Source: Brucella tritici
GTDB lineage: Bacteria > Pseudomonadota > Alphaproteobacteria > Rhizobiales > Rhizobiaceae
Direction of reading: 5' to 3'
Assembly: GCF_008932295.1 (NCBI RefSeq)
Contig: NZ_WBWA01000003.1
Coordinates: forward strand, 248,001-312,000
Length of the DNA: 64,000 bases
Of this stretch, positions 27,338-35,537 are shown piece by piece. Under the pieces are notes generated by a model that worked only from the letters and a program-made list of their open reading frames with translations, was not told where the DNA came from and made no database searches. Both the position numbers and the translations under genes were made by a program. The stretch's first letter is position 1. Each line of letters opens with the position of its first letter.

Positions 27338-28636
27338 TCATGCGAGGTTTGGTTCCCGCTGATAGGTCTGTCTTATTGCCGTTGCAGACTTTTTATGTAC
27401 GGTGCAGGCATGCAGCCGCAAACCCATGACCGCTGTAAGCACGCTGAACCAGACTGGTCCACGCGCGACGAAGAACGGGGTCTCCAGATTAGCGTAGAAC
27501 ATTATGAACAACCAGATCTGAAGATACATGAGCGCCAGACTGGAGGAGTTGCCTGATCGTTGTGCGCGGTGGAAATCGAGAAGGGGGCAGATCCCGATCC
27601 ACCAGATCAGTGCAGCCAAGCCAATGAAACCCGTCGTAATCGTTATGTTGAGATAGGCATTATGTGCGTGGCCTGCGCGGGCCGCCCATGTTTCAATGTC
27701 GTATCCACCATTCACCAGCCGCGAGGTGCCCCAGAAAGCATCGTAGCCATAGCCTACCAGCGGATGGTCCGTAAGTTGCCTGATAGCGAATTTCCATATC
27801 TCAGTACGGCCGGTGAAGGTGGGATCGGAGGCGAAGCTTTCGACGAGGCTTTTGGCTGAAGGAAAAAGAACAGTGCCCAACGTCAGATAGGCCGTGATCA
27901 GAAGAGGGACATAAACCATCAGCGCTTTCACGGCTAAGCTTCGCGTTCGCAAAAGGCAATATGCGAGGGTAAAGGCCAGTACAACCAGGCCGATCGAGGT
28001 CTTGTTGTTTGTTTTGTAAAGAAAAAAGAGCGCGAGTATGGTGATTAGCGTCCCGCTGAGCCGGGTTTTTGACCGCCAAAGATACATGCCGTAGCAGCTC
28101 AGTACCACCATTGCTGGTCCGGCGATGTTCTTATGGGCGAAATGTCCGCGCCACGAGCCGGCATTCGTCAACTCCAGCACCTCCGCCAGATTGTGGATGG
28201 AAACGGCAGGCAAGAAGATCACGCCGAAATAGGCCAGTCCTAATACGAACAGTGAAAGCGGCTTGATGAGCCGGATGAAATGGTTTTCGTCCTCCGGCAG
28301 AAGCAGCCAGGCTAAAGCGGTAATAACGACCGTGACACTGAAAATATAGCGACGAAACGAGAGATCTGGTTGGGTGGAAAGGATTACCGTTATGAACTGC
28401 CATCCCAGCAGTATAACAAGGTACGGAAACAGCACTTTACCGACCAGATTGCGGTTCTGCCAGAGAACCGCGAGGCTAAGCGCGGTGAGCAGCAGCGAAA
28501 GCACCTGTTGCATCGCATTTCCCGCTTCCTGAGCGAGAAGAACATCCGGATTGCGCAGATCAATGAAAGGGGAGAGCGTGATCCAGTACAGACAAAAGAT
28601 GCCAATGAACAGAATGTTTCTGTATGTTCTGCTCAT
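27338..28636 (-). CDS. Wzy/WaaL-like O-antigen polymerase or ligase
   Basis: Polytopic inner-membrane protein, 432 aa, about 12 hydrophobic helices, O-antigen ligase family (Wzy_C). The ATG before SRTYRNILFIG is chosen over a TTG two codons earlier. The periplasmic loop has GRTEIWKFAIRQLTDHPLVG and GHAHNAYLNI, with the conserved Arg and His of the family. It polymerises or transfers lipid-linked glycans in the periplasm. No ligase/polymerase split can be made from sequence. It is the intact counterpart of the remnant at 16785-17270 and lies 34 bp after apaG on the same strand. Confidence 0.85.
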   Translation of the reverse strand: MSRTYRNILFIGIFCLYWITLSPFIDLRNPDVLLAQEAGNAMQQVLSLLLTALSLAVLWQNRNLVGKVLFPYLVILLGWQFITVILSTQPDLSFRRYIFSVTVVITALAWLLLPEDENHFIRLIKPLSLFVLGLAYFGVIFLPAVSIHNLAEVLELTNAGSWRGHFAHKNIAGPAMVVLSCYGMYLWRSKTRLSGTLITILALFFLYKTNNKTSIGLVVLAFTLAYCLLRTRSLAVKALMVYVPLLITAYLTLGTVLFPSAKSLVESFASDPTFTGRTEIWKFAIRQLTDHPLVGYGYDAFWGTSRLVNGGYDIETWAARAGHAHNAYLNITITTGFIGLAALIWWIGICPLLDFHRAQRSGNSSSLALMYLQIWLFIMFYANLETPFFVARGPVWFSVLTAVMGLRLHACTVHKKSATAIRQTYQREPNLA

Positions 28637-28670
28637 ATGCAATCCGTCGGGAAATAAGGTGAGAAACGCC

Positions 28671-29063
28671 TCAATTCAGTGTAGGTCGCAGGTCCGGCAT
28701 GTCAAGCGAGAAGGCGGGAATATCGACCTCGAACAAGCTGCCACTGTTGCCTTGCATCTGATAGCGCCCGACCATGACGCCTGAAGTGGTGGTCAACGGG
28801 CAGCCCGATGAATATTGAAAAGAGTCGCCCGGTTCGAGAGTTGGTTGCTCGCCGACCACGCCAGGGCCGCGCACTTCCTCGACATATCCATTCGCATCGG
28901 TAATTTGCCAGTAACGTGAGCGGAGCTGCACGGTTTCCGTGGAGTTGTTGGCAATCGTTATACGATAACCCCACACATAACGGTTTTCGTCGGGCTCGGA
29001 TTGGTCTTCCAGATAGAAAGGTTCGACCAAAACTTCGATCCCTCGCGTTACCGCTCTATACAT
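28671..29063 (-). CDS. apaG: ApaG domain protein
   Basis: Fibronectin-III-like beta-sandwich protein, 130 aa. The ATG before [17 protein letters not shown] follows AGGGCGGG. Conserved [25 protein letters not shown] and GPGVVGEQP. ApaG is widespread; its exact role is not settled (linked to cobalt resistance and magnesium efflux in enterobacteria). The order metZ-apaG on one strand fits Brucella. Confidence 0.95.
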   Translation of the reverse strand: MYRAVTRGIEVLVEPFYLEDQSEPDENRYVWGYRITIANNSTETVQLRSRYWQITDANGYVEEVRGPGVVGEQPTLEPGDSFQYSSGCPLTTTSGVMVGRYQMQGNSGSLFEVDIPAFSLDMPDLRPTLN

Positions 29064-29230
29064 GTGCACCCGCCCTACATTCGCATCGGCCTCGGCACCC
29101 TGTAATCTGGCGAAGCCGGATCACAATGGTGCTCGTTTATTCAACGGTTCGCCGGTTCTAGGACGCCGTTTTTCACCCCACCTATCGCTAAAGTTGCGGG
29201 GGAGGTCAACAATTCGGAGCGGCAAATATG

Positions 29231-29260
29231 CGGCAATTGCCGAAATGTTCCGGCAATTGC
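29231..29260. promoter_or_regulatory. Tandem GGCAATTGC palindromes
   Basis: CGGCAATTGCCG (perfect 12-base palindrome) and a second CCGGCAATTGC lie 19 bp apart between metZ and apaG, about 170 bp before the apaG start. Possible operator for apaG and the Wzy-like gene. Confidence 0.35.
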
Positions 29261-29314
29261 ATTGTTTGTGCTTCTGTTTGCAGCCTAAAAGCCACAGTAT
29301 CGAGATATAGCAGC

Positions 29315-30508
29315 TTAGCGAGCGATCTTGAGGGCTGCTTCCACGTCTTCCACGAGATCATCGGTATCCTCAAGGCCTAGCGAGATTCGCAGGAGGCCGT
29401 CCGAAATGCCGAGTTCAGCTTTCGCCTCGTCGCTAAGGTTCTTGTGCGTCGTGGTTGCCGGGTGAGTAATAAGGCTTTTTGCGTCCCCCAGATTGTTGGA
29501 GATGCTGAAGACCTGCAATGCGTTCTGGAACTTGAACGCTGCCTCCTTGCCACCTTCCAGCTCAAGAGCAATGAGGGTCGAACCACCCGTCATCTGCTTG
29601 GCGATGATGTCGGCCTGCGGGTGATCGGCCCGTCCCGGATAGATCACGCGCTTCACGCCCGATTTACCTGCGAGGAAGTCGGCAACCGCAGTCGCCGATA
29701 GCGTCTGCTGGCGTACACGCACTGCCAATGTTTCAAGGCCTTTCAGCATGATCCACGCATTGAACGGGCTAAGGCCTGGACCTGTATGACGGAAATAATC
29801 CTGCAAGGTGTTTTCAACCCATTCACGGTCGGAGAGAACTACGCCGCCAAGGCAACGTCCCTGACCGTCAATGTGTTTTGTTGCAGAATAAACAACGATA
29901 TGCGCACCAAGCTCCAGTGGCTTCTGGAAAAGCGGTGTGGCGAAAACATTGTCAACGATCAGCTTGGCGCCCGCTTCATTGGCGATCTGTGCGACGGCAG
30001 CAATGTCGATGATTTCGAGCGTCGGATTGGATGGGCTTTCAAGGAACATCACCTTGGTGTTCGGGCGAACAGCCGCTTTCCAGTTTTCAATATCGGAGCC
30101 GTCGATGATCGAGATTTCGACGCCGTATTTAGGCAAGATCGTCTCAACGATGTAGCGACAGGAACCGAAAACGGCGCGGGCAGAAATCACGTGATCGCCG
30201 GCCTGCACCTGACACAGGATGGCGGCTGCGACCGCCGCCATGCCGGATGCGGTTGCACGGGCTTCTTCAGCGCCTTCCAGCGCGCACATGCGCTTTTCGA
30301 ACATGTCGGTGGTCGGGTTGGCATAACGCGAATAGATGAAACCCGGGTCCTCACCCTTGAAACGCGCTTCAGCGGCTTCGGCATTGGGATAAAGGAAGCC
30401 CTGCGTCAGAAACATCGCTTCGGACATTTCGGCAAATCCGGAACGCAGCGATCCAGCGTGCACGAGTTCGGTTGCAGGGCGAAACTTGCGGGTATTCTCA
30501 GTCGTCAT
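29315..30508 (-). CDS. metZ: O-succinylhomoserine sulfhydrylase
   Basis: PLP enzyme that makes homocysteine from O-succinylhomoserine and sulfide, in methionine synthesis. Start at MTTENTRKFRPATELVHAGS with AGGTTGGA before it; the open frame upstream of this ATG is the untranslated leader with riboswitch and terminator and must not be included. 397 aa. FIYSRYANPT and the Schiff-base region VYSATKHIDGQGRCLGG are seen. Cys/Met PLP family; cystathionine gamma-synthase is the near alternative, but SAM-II control favours metZ. Confidence 0.94.
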   Translation of the reverse strand: MTTENTRKFRPATELVHAGSLRSGFAEMSEAMFLTQGFLYPNAEAAEARFKGEDPGFIYSRYANPTTDMFEKRMCALEGAEEARATASGMAAVAAAILCQVQAGDHVISARAVFGSCRYIVETILPKYGVEISIIDGSDIENWKAAVRPNTKVMFLESPSNPTLEIIDIAAVAQIANEAGAKLIVDNVFATPLFQKPLELGAHIVVYSATKHIDGQGRCLGGVVLSDREWVENTLQDYFRHTGPGLSPFNAWIMLKGLETLAVRVRQQTLSATAVADFLAGKSGVKRVIYPGRADHPQADIIAKQMTGGSTLIALELEGGKEAAFKFQNALQVFSISNNLGDAKSLITHPATTTHKNLSDEAKAELGISDGLLRISLGLEDTDDLVEDVEAALKIAR

Positions 30509-30565
30509 TTTTCCAACCTGTCGAAAGCTGGTCGGCCGGGGCAGGGTAATCGAGCCTCGGCGGCC

Positions 30566-30602
30566 AATAAAAAACCGGCCTTGCGAAAACGCAAAAGGCC
30601 GG
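30566..30602 (-). terminator. Riboswitch expression platform terminator
   Basis: On the minus strand CCGGCC, a short bulge, GCG, a TTTT loop and CGCAAGGCCGG form a strong stem followed by six T. It sits between the SAM-II aptamer and the metZ start, so it can turn metZ off. Confidence 0.88.
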
Positions 30603-30615
30603 TAACGAACCGCGG

Positions 30616-30670
30616 CCTTTTTTAGCGAATTCTTTAACGTGGCTGCAAGCCGGCCGGCCAAATCACCACG
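30616..30670 (-). ncRNA. SAM-II riboswitch aptamer upstream of metZ
   Basis: On the minus strand the sequence starts CGTGGTGATTTGGCCG, closes P1 with GCAGCCACG, and ends with AATTCGCTAAAAAAGG. It matches the SAM-II layout in order: P1 arm, GATTT loop, second P1 arm, then the A-rich strand and GCTAAAAAgG that form the pseudoknot. SAM-II is known before metA/metZ in alphaproteobacteria. An intrinsic terminator lies 14 bases downstream. Bound S-adenosylmethionine would reduce metZ expression. Confidence 0.9.
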
Positions 30671-30852
30671 GAACAGTTTTTCATTATGCCTGTTGTGTAG
30701 AGCCGTCAATGCCGAAGCCGCCCCATTTTGGGAAAATCGCATCCCTCGCGCCGCATCAATGCTCGGATTCCTGCGGAAAACCCGGTTTCAAGCCGTTCCG
30801 AGGCTTGGCATTGACGCCGCCAGCGGTCAATGGTCTTTGTCAAGCAAGGGTT

Positions 30853-30947
30853 AGAGCATGTCTCCCGAAAGTGGGAACCAGTTTCGGAATAAAGGCATGC
30901 GTGAAAACAAGAGATTAAAGCATGTCGTTTGAATACGACATGCTTTA
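30853..30947. repeat. Composite palindromic repeat before dcd
   Basis: The left part (AGAGCATGTCTCCCGAAAGT and on) is related to the element at 35484. The right part is a perfect 13-base stem hairpin (TAAAGCATGTCGT / ACGACATGCTTTA, 30916-30947). It resembles rhizobial intergenic mosaic elements. Confidence 0.75.
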
Positions 30948-30967
30948 GGCTACGGAGTGTGGGGTTG

Positions 30968-32059
30968 ATGATGCAGAAAGATGCTGGGATTCTGGCGGAT
31001 GCGGATATTTCCGCGCTGTTTGAAAGCGGTTTGCTGGCGTCTCCACGCCCGCTCGATCCCGATCAGATACAGCCTGCAAGCCTTGATCTGAGGCTTGGTG
31101 CGAAGGCTTATCGTGTCCGCGCCTCCTTCATGCCGGGGCCGGGAACGCCGGTTATCGAAAAGCTGGAACGACTGAAGCTGCACGAGATAGACCTGACGGC
31201 AGGGGCTGTTCTGGAAACGGGCTGCGTCTATATTGTTCCGCTCCTCGAAGGACTGGCGTTGTCGCCAGACCTTTCCGCGTCGGCAAACCCGAAAAGTTCA
31301 ACAGGCCGTCTGGATATATTCACCCGCGTCATCGTGGACGGAGCGCAGGAATTCGACAAGGTGCCTGCCGGATATAGTGGCCCGCTTTATCTGGAAGTCA
31401 GCCCGCGCACATTCCCGATCGTCGTGCGCACGGGGTCTCGCCTGTCGCAAATACGTTTCCGTAAAGGGCGTGCCCAGCTTGATGAAGCTGAACTCGCCGC
31501 ACTGCATAATGCCGAAACGCTGGTTGCAGCCGAGATGCCGAATATCTCCGGCGGCGGCATCGCTCTTTCGGTCGATCTTTCCGGCGGCCCTGACCGGCTG
31601 ATCGGCTATCGCGGCAAGCACCACACGGCTGTGGTCGATGTGGACAAGCGCGCAGCGCACGACGTTCTCGATTTTTGGGAACCGATCTATGATCGCGGCG
31701 CGCGCGAGCTCGTACTTGATCCGGATGAATTCTATATCCTCGTTTCACGTGAGGCCGTGCATGTTCCACCGCTCTATGCAGCGGAAATGACACCATTCGA
31801 TCCGCTGGTTGGCGAATTCCGTGTTCATTATGCGGGCTTCTTCGATCCGGGCTTCGGGCATAGTGCTGCAGGCGGAACCGGCAGCCGCGCCGTTCTGGAA
31901 GTCCGCAGCCATGAAGTTCCGTTCATTCTGGAGCATGGGCAGATCGTCGGGCGTTTGGTTTACGAGCATATGCTGCACCGCCCATCCGCGCTTTACGGTG
32001 TCGATCTCGGCTCCAACTATCAGGCGCAGCAGTTGAAGCTTTCCAAGCATTTTCGTTGA
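30968..32059 (+). CDS. dcd: 2'-deoxycytidine 5'-triphosphate deaminase
   Basis: Deaminates dCTP to dUTP for thymidylate synthesis. Belongs to the alphaproteobacterial double-domain DCD family: 363 aa, about twice the enterobacterial enzyme. Seen: IQPASLDLRLG near the N-terminus (about 33-43), SASANPKSSTGRLDIFTRV (trimer interface and catalytic Arg/Ser), and a second copy-like half with EMTPFDPLVGEFRVHYAGF. Starts at one of two adjacent ATGs; binding site is weak (GTGTGGGG). Divergent from metZ. Confidence 0.93.
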   Translation: MMQKDAGILADADISALFESGLLASPRPLDPDQIQPASLDLRLGAKAYRVRASFMPGPGTPVIEKLERLKLHEIDLTAGAVLETGCVYIVPLLEGLALSPDLSASANPKSSTGRLDIFTRVIVDGAQEFDKVPAGYSGPLYLEVSPRTFPIVVRTGSRLSQIRFRKGRAQLDEAELAALHNAETLVAAEMPNISGGGIALSVDLSGGPDRLIGYRGKHHTAVVDVDKRAAHDVLDFWEPIYDRGARELVLDPDEFYILVSREAVHVPPLYAAEMTPFDPLVGEFRVHYAGFFDPGFGHSAAGGTGSRAVLEVRSHEVPFILEHGQIVGRLVYEHMLHRPSALYGVDLGSNYQAQQLKLSKHFR

Positions 32060-32113
32060 CTATATCAGCCTCCTCCAAGCAGATATAATTACGGGTGGAG
32101 GAGAGCGACCTAA

Positions 32114-33124
32114 GTGACAACTGGAATTGAACGGGATCAGGACAGGAAGCTTCAGGCTGCAACGGATGCTCCGCAGCGCAGGCTATCGGTCGGCATTGTT
32201 GCATTGCCGGGTTTTACGCTGAGTGCACTTAGCCTTTTCCTCGATCCTTTTCGCCTTGCTGCAGATGATCGCGACAAGAGCCGCCAGATACGCTGCGCAT
32301 GGAAAATTTGTACTCTATCAGGAGACCCCGTAACCTCAAGTTCTGGCATGGTAATCGAGCCGACTGCGCCCATGGGAGAGCTCGATGATTGTGATTATGT
32401 TGCCGTTGTCGGCGGGCTGCTTGCGCAGTATCGGCCAAGGCAGCAGGCACTGATCGATCTCATCAAGCGTGCGGACCGGCGCGGCAAAACCGTGGTAGGT
32501 CTTTGTACAGCCGCCTTTCTGCTGGCGGAGGCCGATCTGCTGCCGGATCGCAATTGCTGCGTCAGCTGGTTCCATCGGGACGATTTTCTGGAGCTTTTCG
32601 ACGGTTATTCCGCCGATACGACCAGCCTTTTTCATCGTAGCGGAAGACATTTCACCTGTGCTGGTGGGCTTGGTACGGCGTCGCTGGCACTTTCAATCAT
32701 ACAGAACGAAATTTCCGAGGAACTGGCGCGCAAGAGCGCATCTATCCTCATGATCCCTTATGAGCTTGTTCGTTCAGAGCAGCCTGCTCTGAGCTTTAAC
32801 GGCGTGCGCTCGCCAATGATCCGCAAGGCGATCCGTATTTTTGAGGAAACGCTGGAAGATCCGGTGCCGATGATTGACGTCGCGCGGCGACTGGGGATTT
32901 CCGTCCGCCAGATGGAACGTGGTTTCAAACTCGCCCTAGAGCGAACGGCATTCGAGGTTCGCGAAGAGCTTCGGGTGAAAAAGGCCAAGGAACTTTTGTC
33001 GGAAACGGGTCTGTCACTGCTGGAAGTGGCTGTTGCGAGTGGCTTCACGGATACGCGCAGCATGAACCGCTCATTTTCACGACAAAAGCAGAAAGCGCCG
33101 CGCGATTACCGCAAACAGCGATAA
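32114..33124 (+). CDS. GlxA-type AraC family transcription regulator
   Basis: A 336 aa regulator with an N-terminal DJ-1/PfpI-like domain and a C-terminal AraC HTH. GTG start with GGAGGAGA ten bases upstream. The first domain has GIVALPGFTLSALSLFLDPF and the Cys-containing elbow GLCTAAFLLAEADLL. The DNA-binding part has DVARRLGISVRQMERGF and LLEVAVASGFTDTRSMNRSF. Family members such as GlxA/GbdR control amine and quaternary-ammonium metabolism; no target gene is adjacent here. Confidence 0.9.
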   Translation: MTTGIERDQDRKLQAATDAPQRRLSVGIVALPGFTLSALSLFLDPFRLAADDRDKSRQIRCAWKICTLSGDPVTSSSGMVIEPTAPMGELDDCDYVAVVGGLLAQYRPRQQALIDLIKRADRRGKTVVGLCTAAFLLAEADLLPDRNCCVSWFHRDDFLELFDGYSADTTSLFHRSGRHFTCAGGLGTASLALSIIQNEISEELARKSASILMIPYELVRSEQPALSFNGVRSPMIRKAIRIFEETLEDPVPMIDVARRLGISVRQMERGFKLALERTAFEVREELRVKKAKELLSETGLSLLEVAVASGFTDTRSMNRSFSRQKQKAPRDYRKQR

Positions 33125-33214
33125 ACGCGTGTGGAACTTGCGAAGGTTGCACGGACGGCCTATTTCTTGCGCGATGAATCTGTCGCTTTGACCAAAACCA
33201 CTCAGGAGATTTGC

Positions 33215-33481
33215 ATGTCGGATGGTGTGAACCGTTTTCTTGGCGATACGCCCGCCCGTATCCTGATCAAGCTGGTGCTGATCTCGCTGGTCGTCGGCGT
33301 GGTCATGAGTGCGTTCCACTGGACGCCCTATGATATTTTCTATGGCATTCGCGATTTCTTCCTGCGCCTTTGGAATATGGGCTTTTCAGCGATTGCAGGT
33401 TTTGTCGATTATTTCATTCTTGGCGCGGCAGTCGTTATTCCTGCCTTTATTTTGCTCCGTATCCTCAGCTACCGGAAATGA
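33215..33481 (+). CDS. DUF6460-type small membrane protein
   Basis: An 88 aa protein starting at MSDGVNRFLGDTPARILIKL, with CAGGAG seven bases before the ATG. It has two hydrophobic helices (LVLISLVVGVVMSAF and FILGAAVVIPAFILL) with a short amphipathic loop FYGIRDFFLRLWNMG. Conserved in rhizobiales, function unknown. The longer in-frame upstream extension lacks a binding site. Confidence 0.75.
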   Translation: MSDGVNRFLGDTPARILIKLVLISLVVGVVMSAFHWTPYDIFYGIRDFFLRLWNMGFSAIAGFVDYFILGAAVVIPAFILLRILSYRK

Positions 33482-33515
33482 ACTCAATTCGGTAATTGGA
33501 TAGCTCAGACAGGCA

Positions 33516-33998
33516 ATGCAGCAAAAACAAGGATTTACACTCAACCGACGTGGTTTTTTGGTCCTGGTCGGTGGGGCGCTGGCGGTATCGGCAGTGCCAT
33601 TGAACATGGCGCTGGCTGCCGGAGACAATGATGCCACCCCGATTTTCAACGCTATTCGCAAGGCGAACGGTTTGCCTTTGATGGCGACGGATTCCAAGCT
33701 TGAGCAGGCGGCGCTGTATCAGGCCAGACGTATGGCGAGTTATGGCAAGATCGGCCACAGTGTTGGTTGGGGGAACGGTTTCGTTGCGCGATTGCGTCAG
33801 GCGGGGATTCGCGGACCGGCAGCCGAAAACGTGGCATCGGGACAGCGCGATACGCAGGCCGTCTTCGATGCATGGATGAAATCTCCCGGCCATCGCAAGA
33901 ACATGCTTGATCCGACTTTTGAGCATTATGGCCTTGCCTGGGCTACGCCCGAAAACAAACCCACTTATATATATTGGGCCATGATGCTCGGACTGTAA
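33516..33998 (+). CDS. CAP/SCP domain secreted protein
   Basis: A 160 aa exported protein of the cysteine-rich secretory/PR-1 (SCP) fold. The N-terminus has a Tat-like NRRGFLVLVGGALAVSAV signal. The core has NAIRKANGLPLM, QARRMASYGKIGHSVG, ENVASGQ and WMKSPGHRKNMLDPTFEHYG, the classic SCP motifs. Role unknown; cell-envelope association is likely. It lies 34 bp after the small membrane protein. Confidence 0.88.
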   Translation: MQQKQGFTLNRRGFLVLVGGALAVSAVPLNMALAAGDNDATPIFNAIRKANGLPLMATDSKLEQAALYQARRMASYGKIGHSVGWGNGFVARLRQAGIRGPAAENVASGQRDTQAVFDAWMKSPGHRKNMLDPTFEHYGLAWATPENKPTYIYWAMMLGL

Positions 33999-34010
33999 CA
34001 GTCTCATATC

Positions 34011-34034
34011 TCCTGACGGTTCGCTGTCAGGAGC
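34011..34034. terminator. Hairpin after CAP-domain gene
   Basis: CTCCTGAC and GTCAGGAG form a perfect 8-base stem with an 8-base loop directly after the CAP gene. No T-run follows, so efficiency is unsure. Confidence 0.5.
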
Positions 34035-34125
34035 TGCGACAATGCGGTGGCCGAATTATCTGTAGTTCCGATTGATTCCAGAGTAGATGATCCTGATCAG
34101 AGGGAATGCATTCGGGACGAGCACA

Positions 34126-35481
34126 ATGGATCAGTCGCTGCAACGTGTTGGTGGCGTAACAAAGCCGTTCGACGTAACGCACCGAATGGTGATGCTGATC
34201 GCCATTCCCATGACGCTTGCCGCGATCACGACCCCGCTTCTGGGGCTCGTGGACATGGGTGTTGTCGGCCAAATGGGTCAAGCCGAGCTGATCGGGGGTC
34301 TGGCGATTGGCGCGCTCGTATTTGACTTCCTGCTGTCGCTGTTCAATTTCCTCCGCTCCGGCACAACCGGACTTGTTGCGCAGGCCGTAGGTGCGGAAGA
34401 TGCCGTGGAAGAACAGGCAATCTTCTGGCGCGCGATCATTATCGCGGTGGTGGCTGGCAGCTTGATGATCCTGTGCTTGCCGATCATCATAGCCGTCTCG
34501 TCCACCTTCATGCATCCGACGTCCGCCACGCAGGAAGCAATGGCAACCTATGTCTCGATCCGCATGTTGTCGGCACCGGTTGCTCTCATCAACTATTCGA
34601 TCCTCGGACTCGTCCTTGGTCGCGGACAGGGCCTTGTCGGCCTCGGGCTTCAAGTGCTGCTCAACGGCATCAATATCGTGCTCTGCATCATCCTTGGGCT
34701 GGAATTGGGCTGGGGCGTTACCGGTGTTGCCTGGGCCACTGTGACCGGTGAAACCGTTGCAGCACTTGTCGGCATGTTCATTGTGCTGCGGCATTTCCGT
34801 AAGGATGCATCGCTACGTCCCAATCGGGCACGAATCTTTCAGAAAGAGGGTATTTTGCGCATGTTCGCGGTCAATCGCGACATCATGATCCGTTCATTTC
34901 TGCTTCTCACGGCCTTTGCCTTCTTTACCCGGGCGGGGTCCGACCTTGGCCCGATTACGCTTGCGGCCAATGCTGTCCTGTTGAACTTCTTTCTCGTTGC
35001 CGGTTTCTTTCTGGACGGCATGGCGGCGGCTGCCGAACAGATTGTTGGTCGGTCGATCGGGGCGCGTTACAGCTCGGCCTTTGTACGCGGTGCGAAGCTC
35101 ACATTTGTTTGGGGGCTGGTCATGGCGAGCATTATCGCCTTTTTCTTGCTGGTGTTTGGCGATGCGATCATCGGGCTTCTATCCAAGGCGGAAGATGTTC
35201 ATGCCGAGGCCCTGAAATATTTGCCATGGGCAGCGCTGACAGGCATTACGGGCTTGCTGGCCTTCCATATGGACGGGGTTTATATCGGCGCCACGTGGTC
35301 GCGCGACATGCGCAACATGATGTTCCTGTCGCTCGCATTCTTTCTGGTGGTTCTTTATGCAGCAAAGCCCGTGATGGGCAATCACGGGCTTTGGCTGGCT
35401 CTCAATCTGTTTCTGTCAATTCGTGGCGTCACGCTTCTGGCGATCCTGCCACGACGCTATCGTACAGAATTCATCGCGTGA
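34126..35481 (+). CDS. MATE family efflux transporter (DinF-like)
   Basis: Sodium- or proton-coupled multidrug antiporter, 451 aa from MDQSLQRVGG (464 from an upstream ATG at 34087; neither has a strong binding site). Twelve hydrophobic helices. First helix with LIAIPMTLAAITTPLLGLVD; MATE features DMGVVGQMGQAELIGGLAIG and the second-half repeat. DinF-like by length and the GLVDMGVVG motif. Substrate unknown. Confidence 0.9.
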   Translation: MDQSLQRVGGVTKPFDVTHRMVMLIAIPMTLAAITTPLLGLVDMGVVGQMGQAELIGGLAIGALVFDFLLSLFNFLRSGTTGLVAQAVGAEDAVEEQAIFWRAIIIAVVAGSLMILCLPIIIAVSSTFMHPTSATQEAMATYVSIRMLSAPVALINYSILGLVLGRGQGLVGLGLQVLLNGINIVLCIILGLELGWGVTGVAWATVTGETVAALVGMFIVLRHFRKDASLRPNRARIFQKEGILRMFAVNRDIMIRSFLLLTAFAFFTRAGSDLGPITLAANAVLLNFFLVAGFFLDGMAAAAEQIVGRSIGARYSSAFVRGAKLTFVWGLVMASIIAFFLLVFGDAIIGLLSKAEDVHAEALKYLPWAALTGITGLLAFHMDGVYIGATWSRDMRNMMFLSLAFFLVVLYAAKPVMGNHGLWLALNLFLSIRGVTLLAILPRRYRTEFIA

Positions 35482-35483
35482 TC

Positions 35484-35533
35484 AAAGCATGTCTCCCAAA
35501 GGTGGAACCGGTTTGGGATAAAGACACGCATGA
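35484..35533. repeat. Intergenic repeat related to the one before dcd
   Basis: AAAGCATGTCTCCCAAAGGT and the following bases match the left part of the 30853 element with scattered changes. It fills the gap between MATE and pyrD stops. Confidence 0.6.
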
Positions 35534-35537
35534 CGCC

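Noticed and set aside
29786-30625. 279-codon plus-strand frame
   Set aside because: Antisense to metZ and its riboswitch.
30509-30742. N-terminal extension of metZ by 78 codons
   Set aside because: The extension covers the SAM-II aptamer and terminator; the internal ATG has a binding site and the family N-terminus.
34027-34794. 255-codon minus-strand frame
   Set aside because: Antisense to the MATE transporter; very His/Asp/Gln-rich composition typical of shadow frames.
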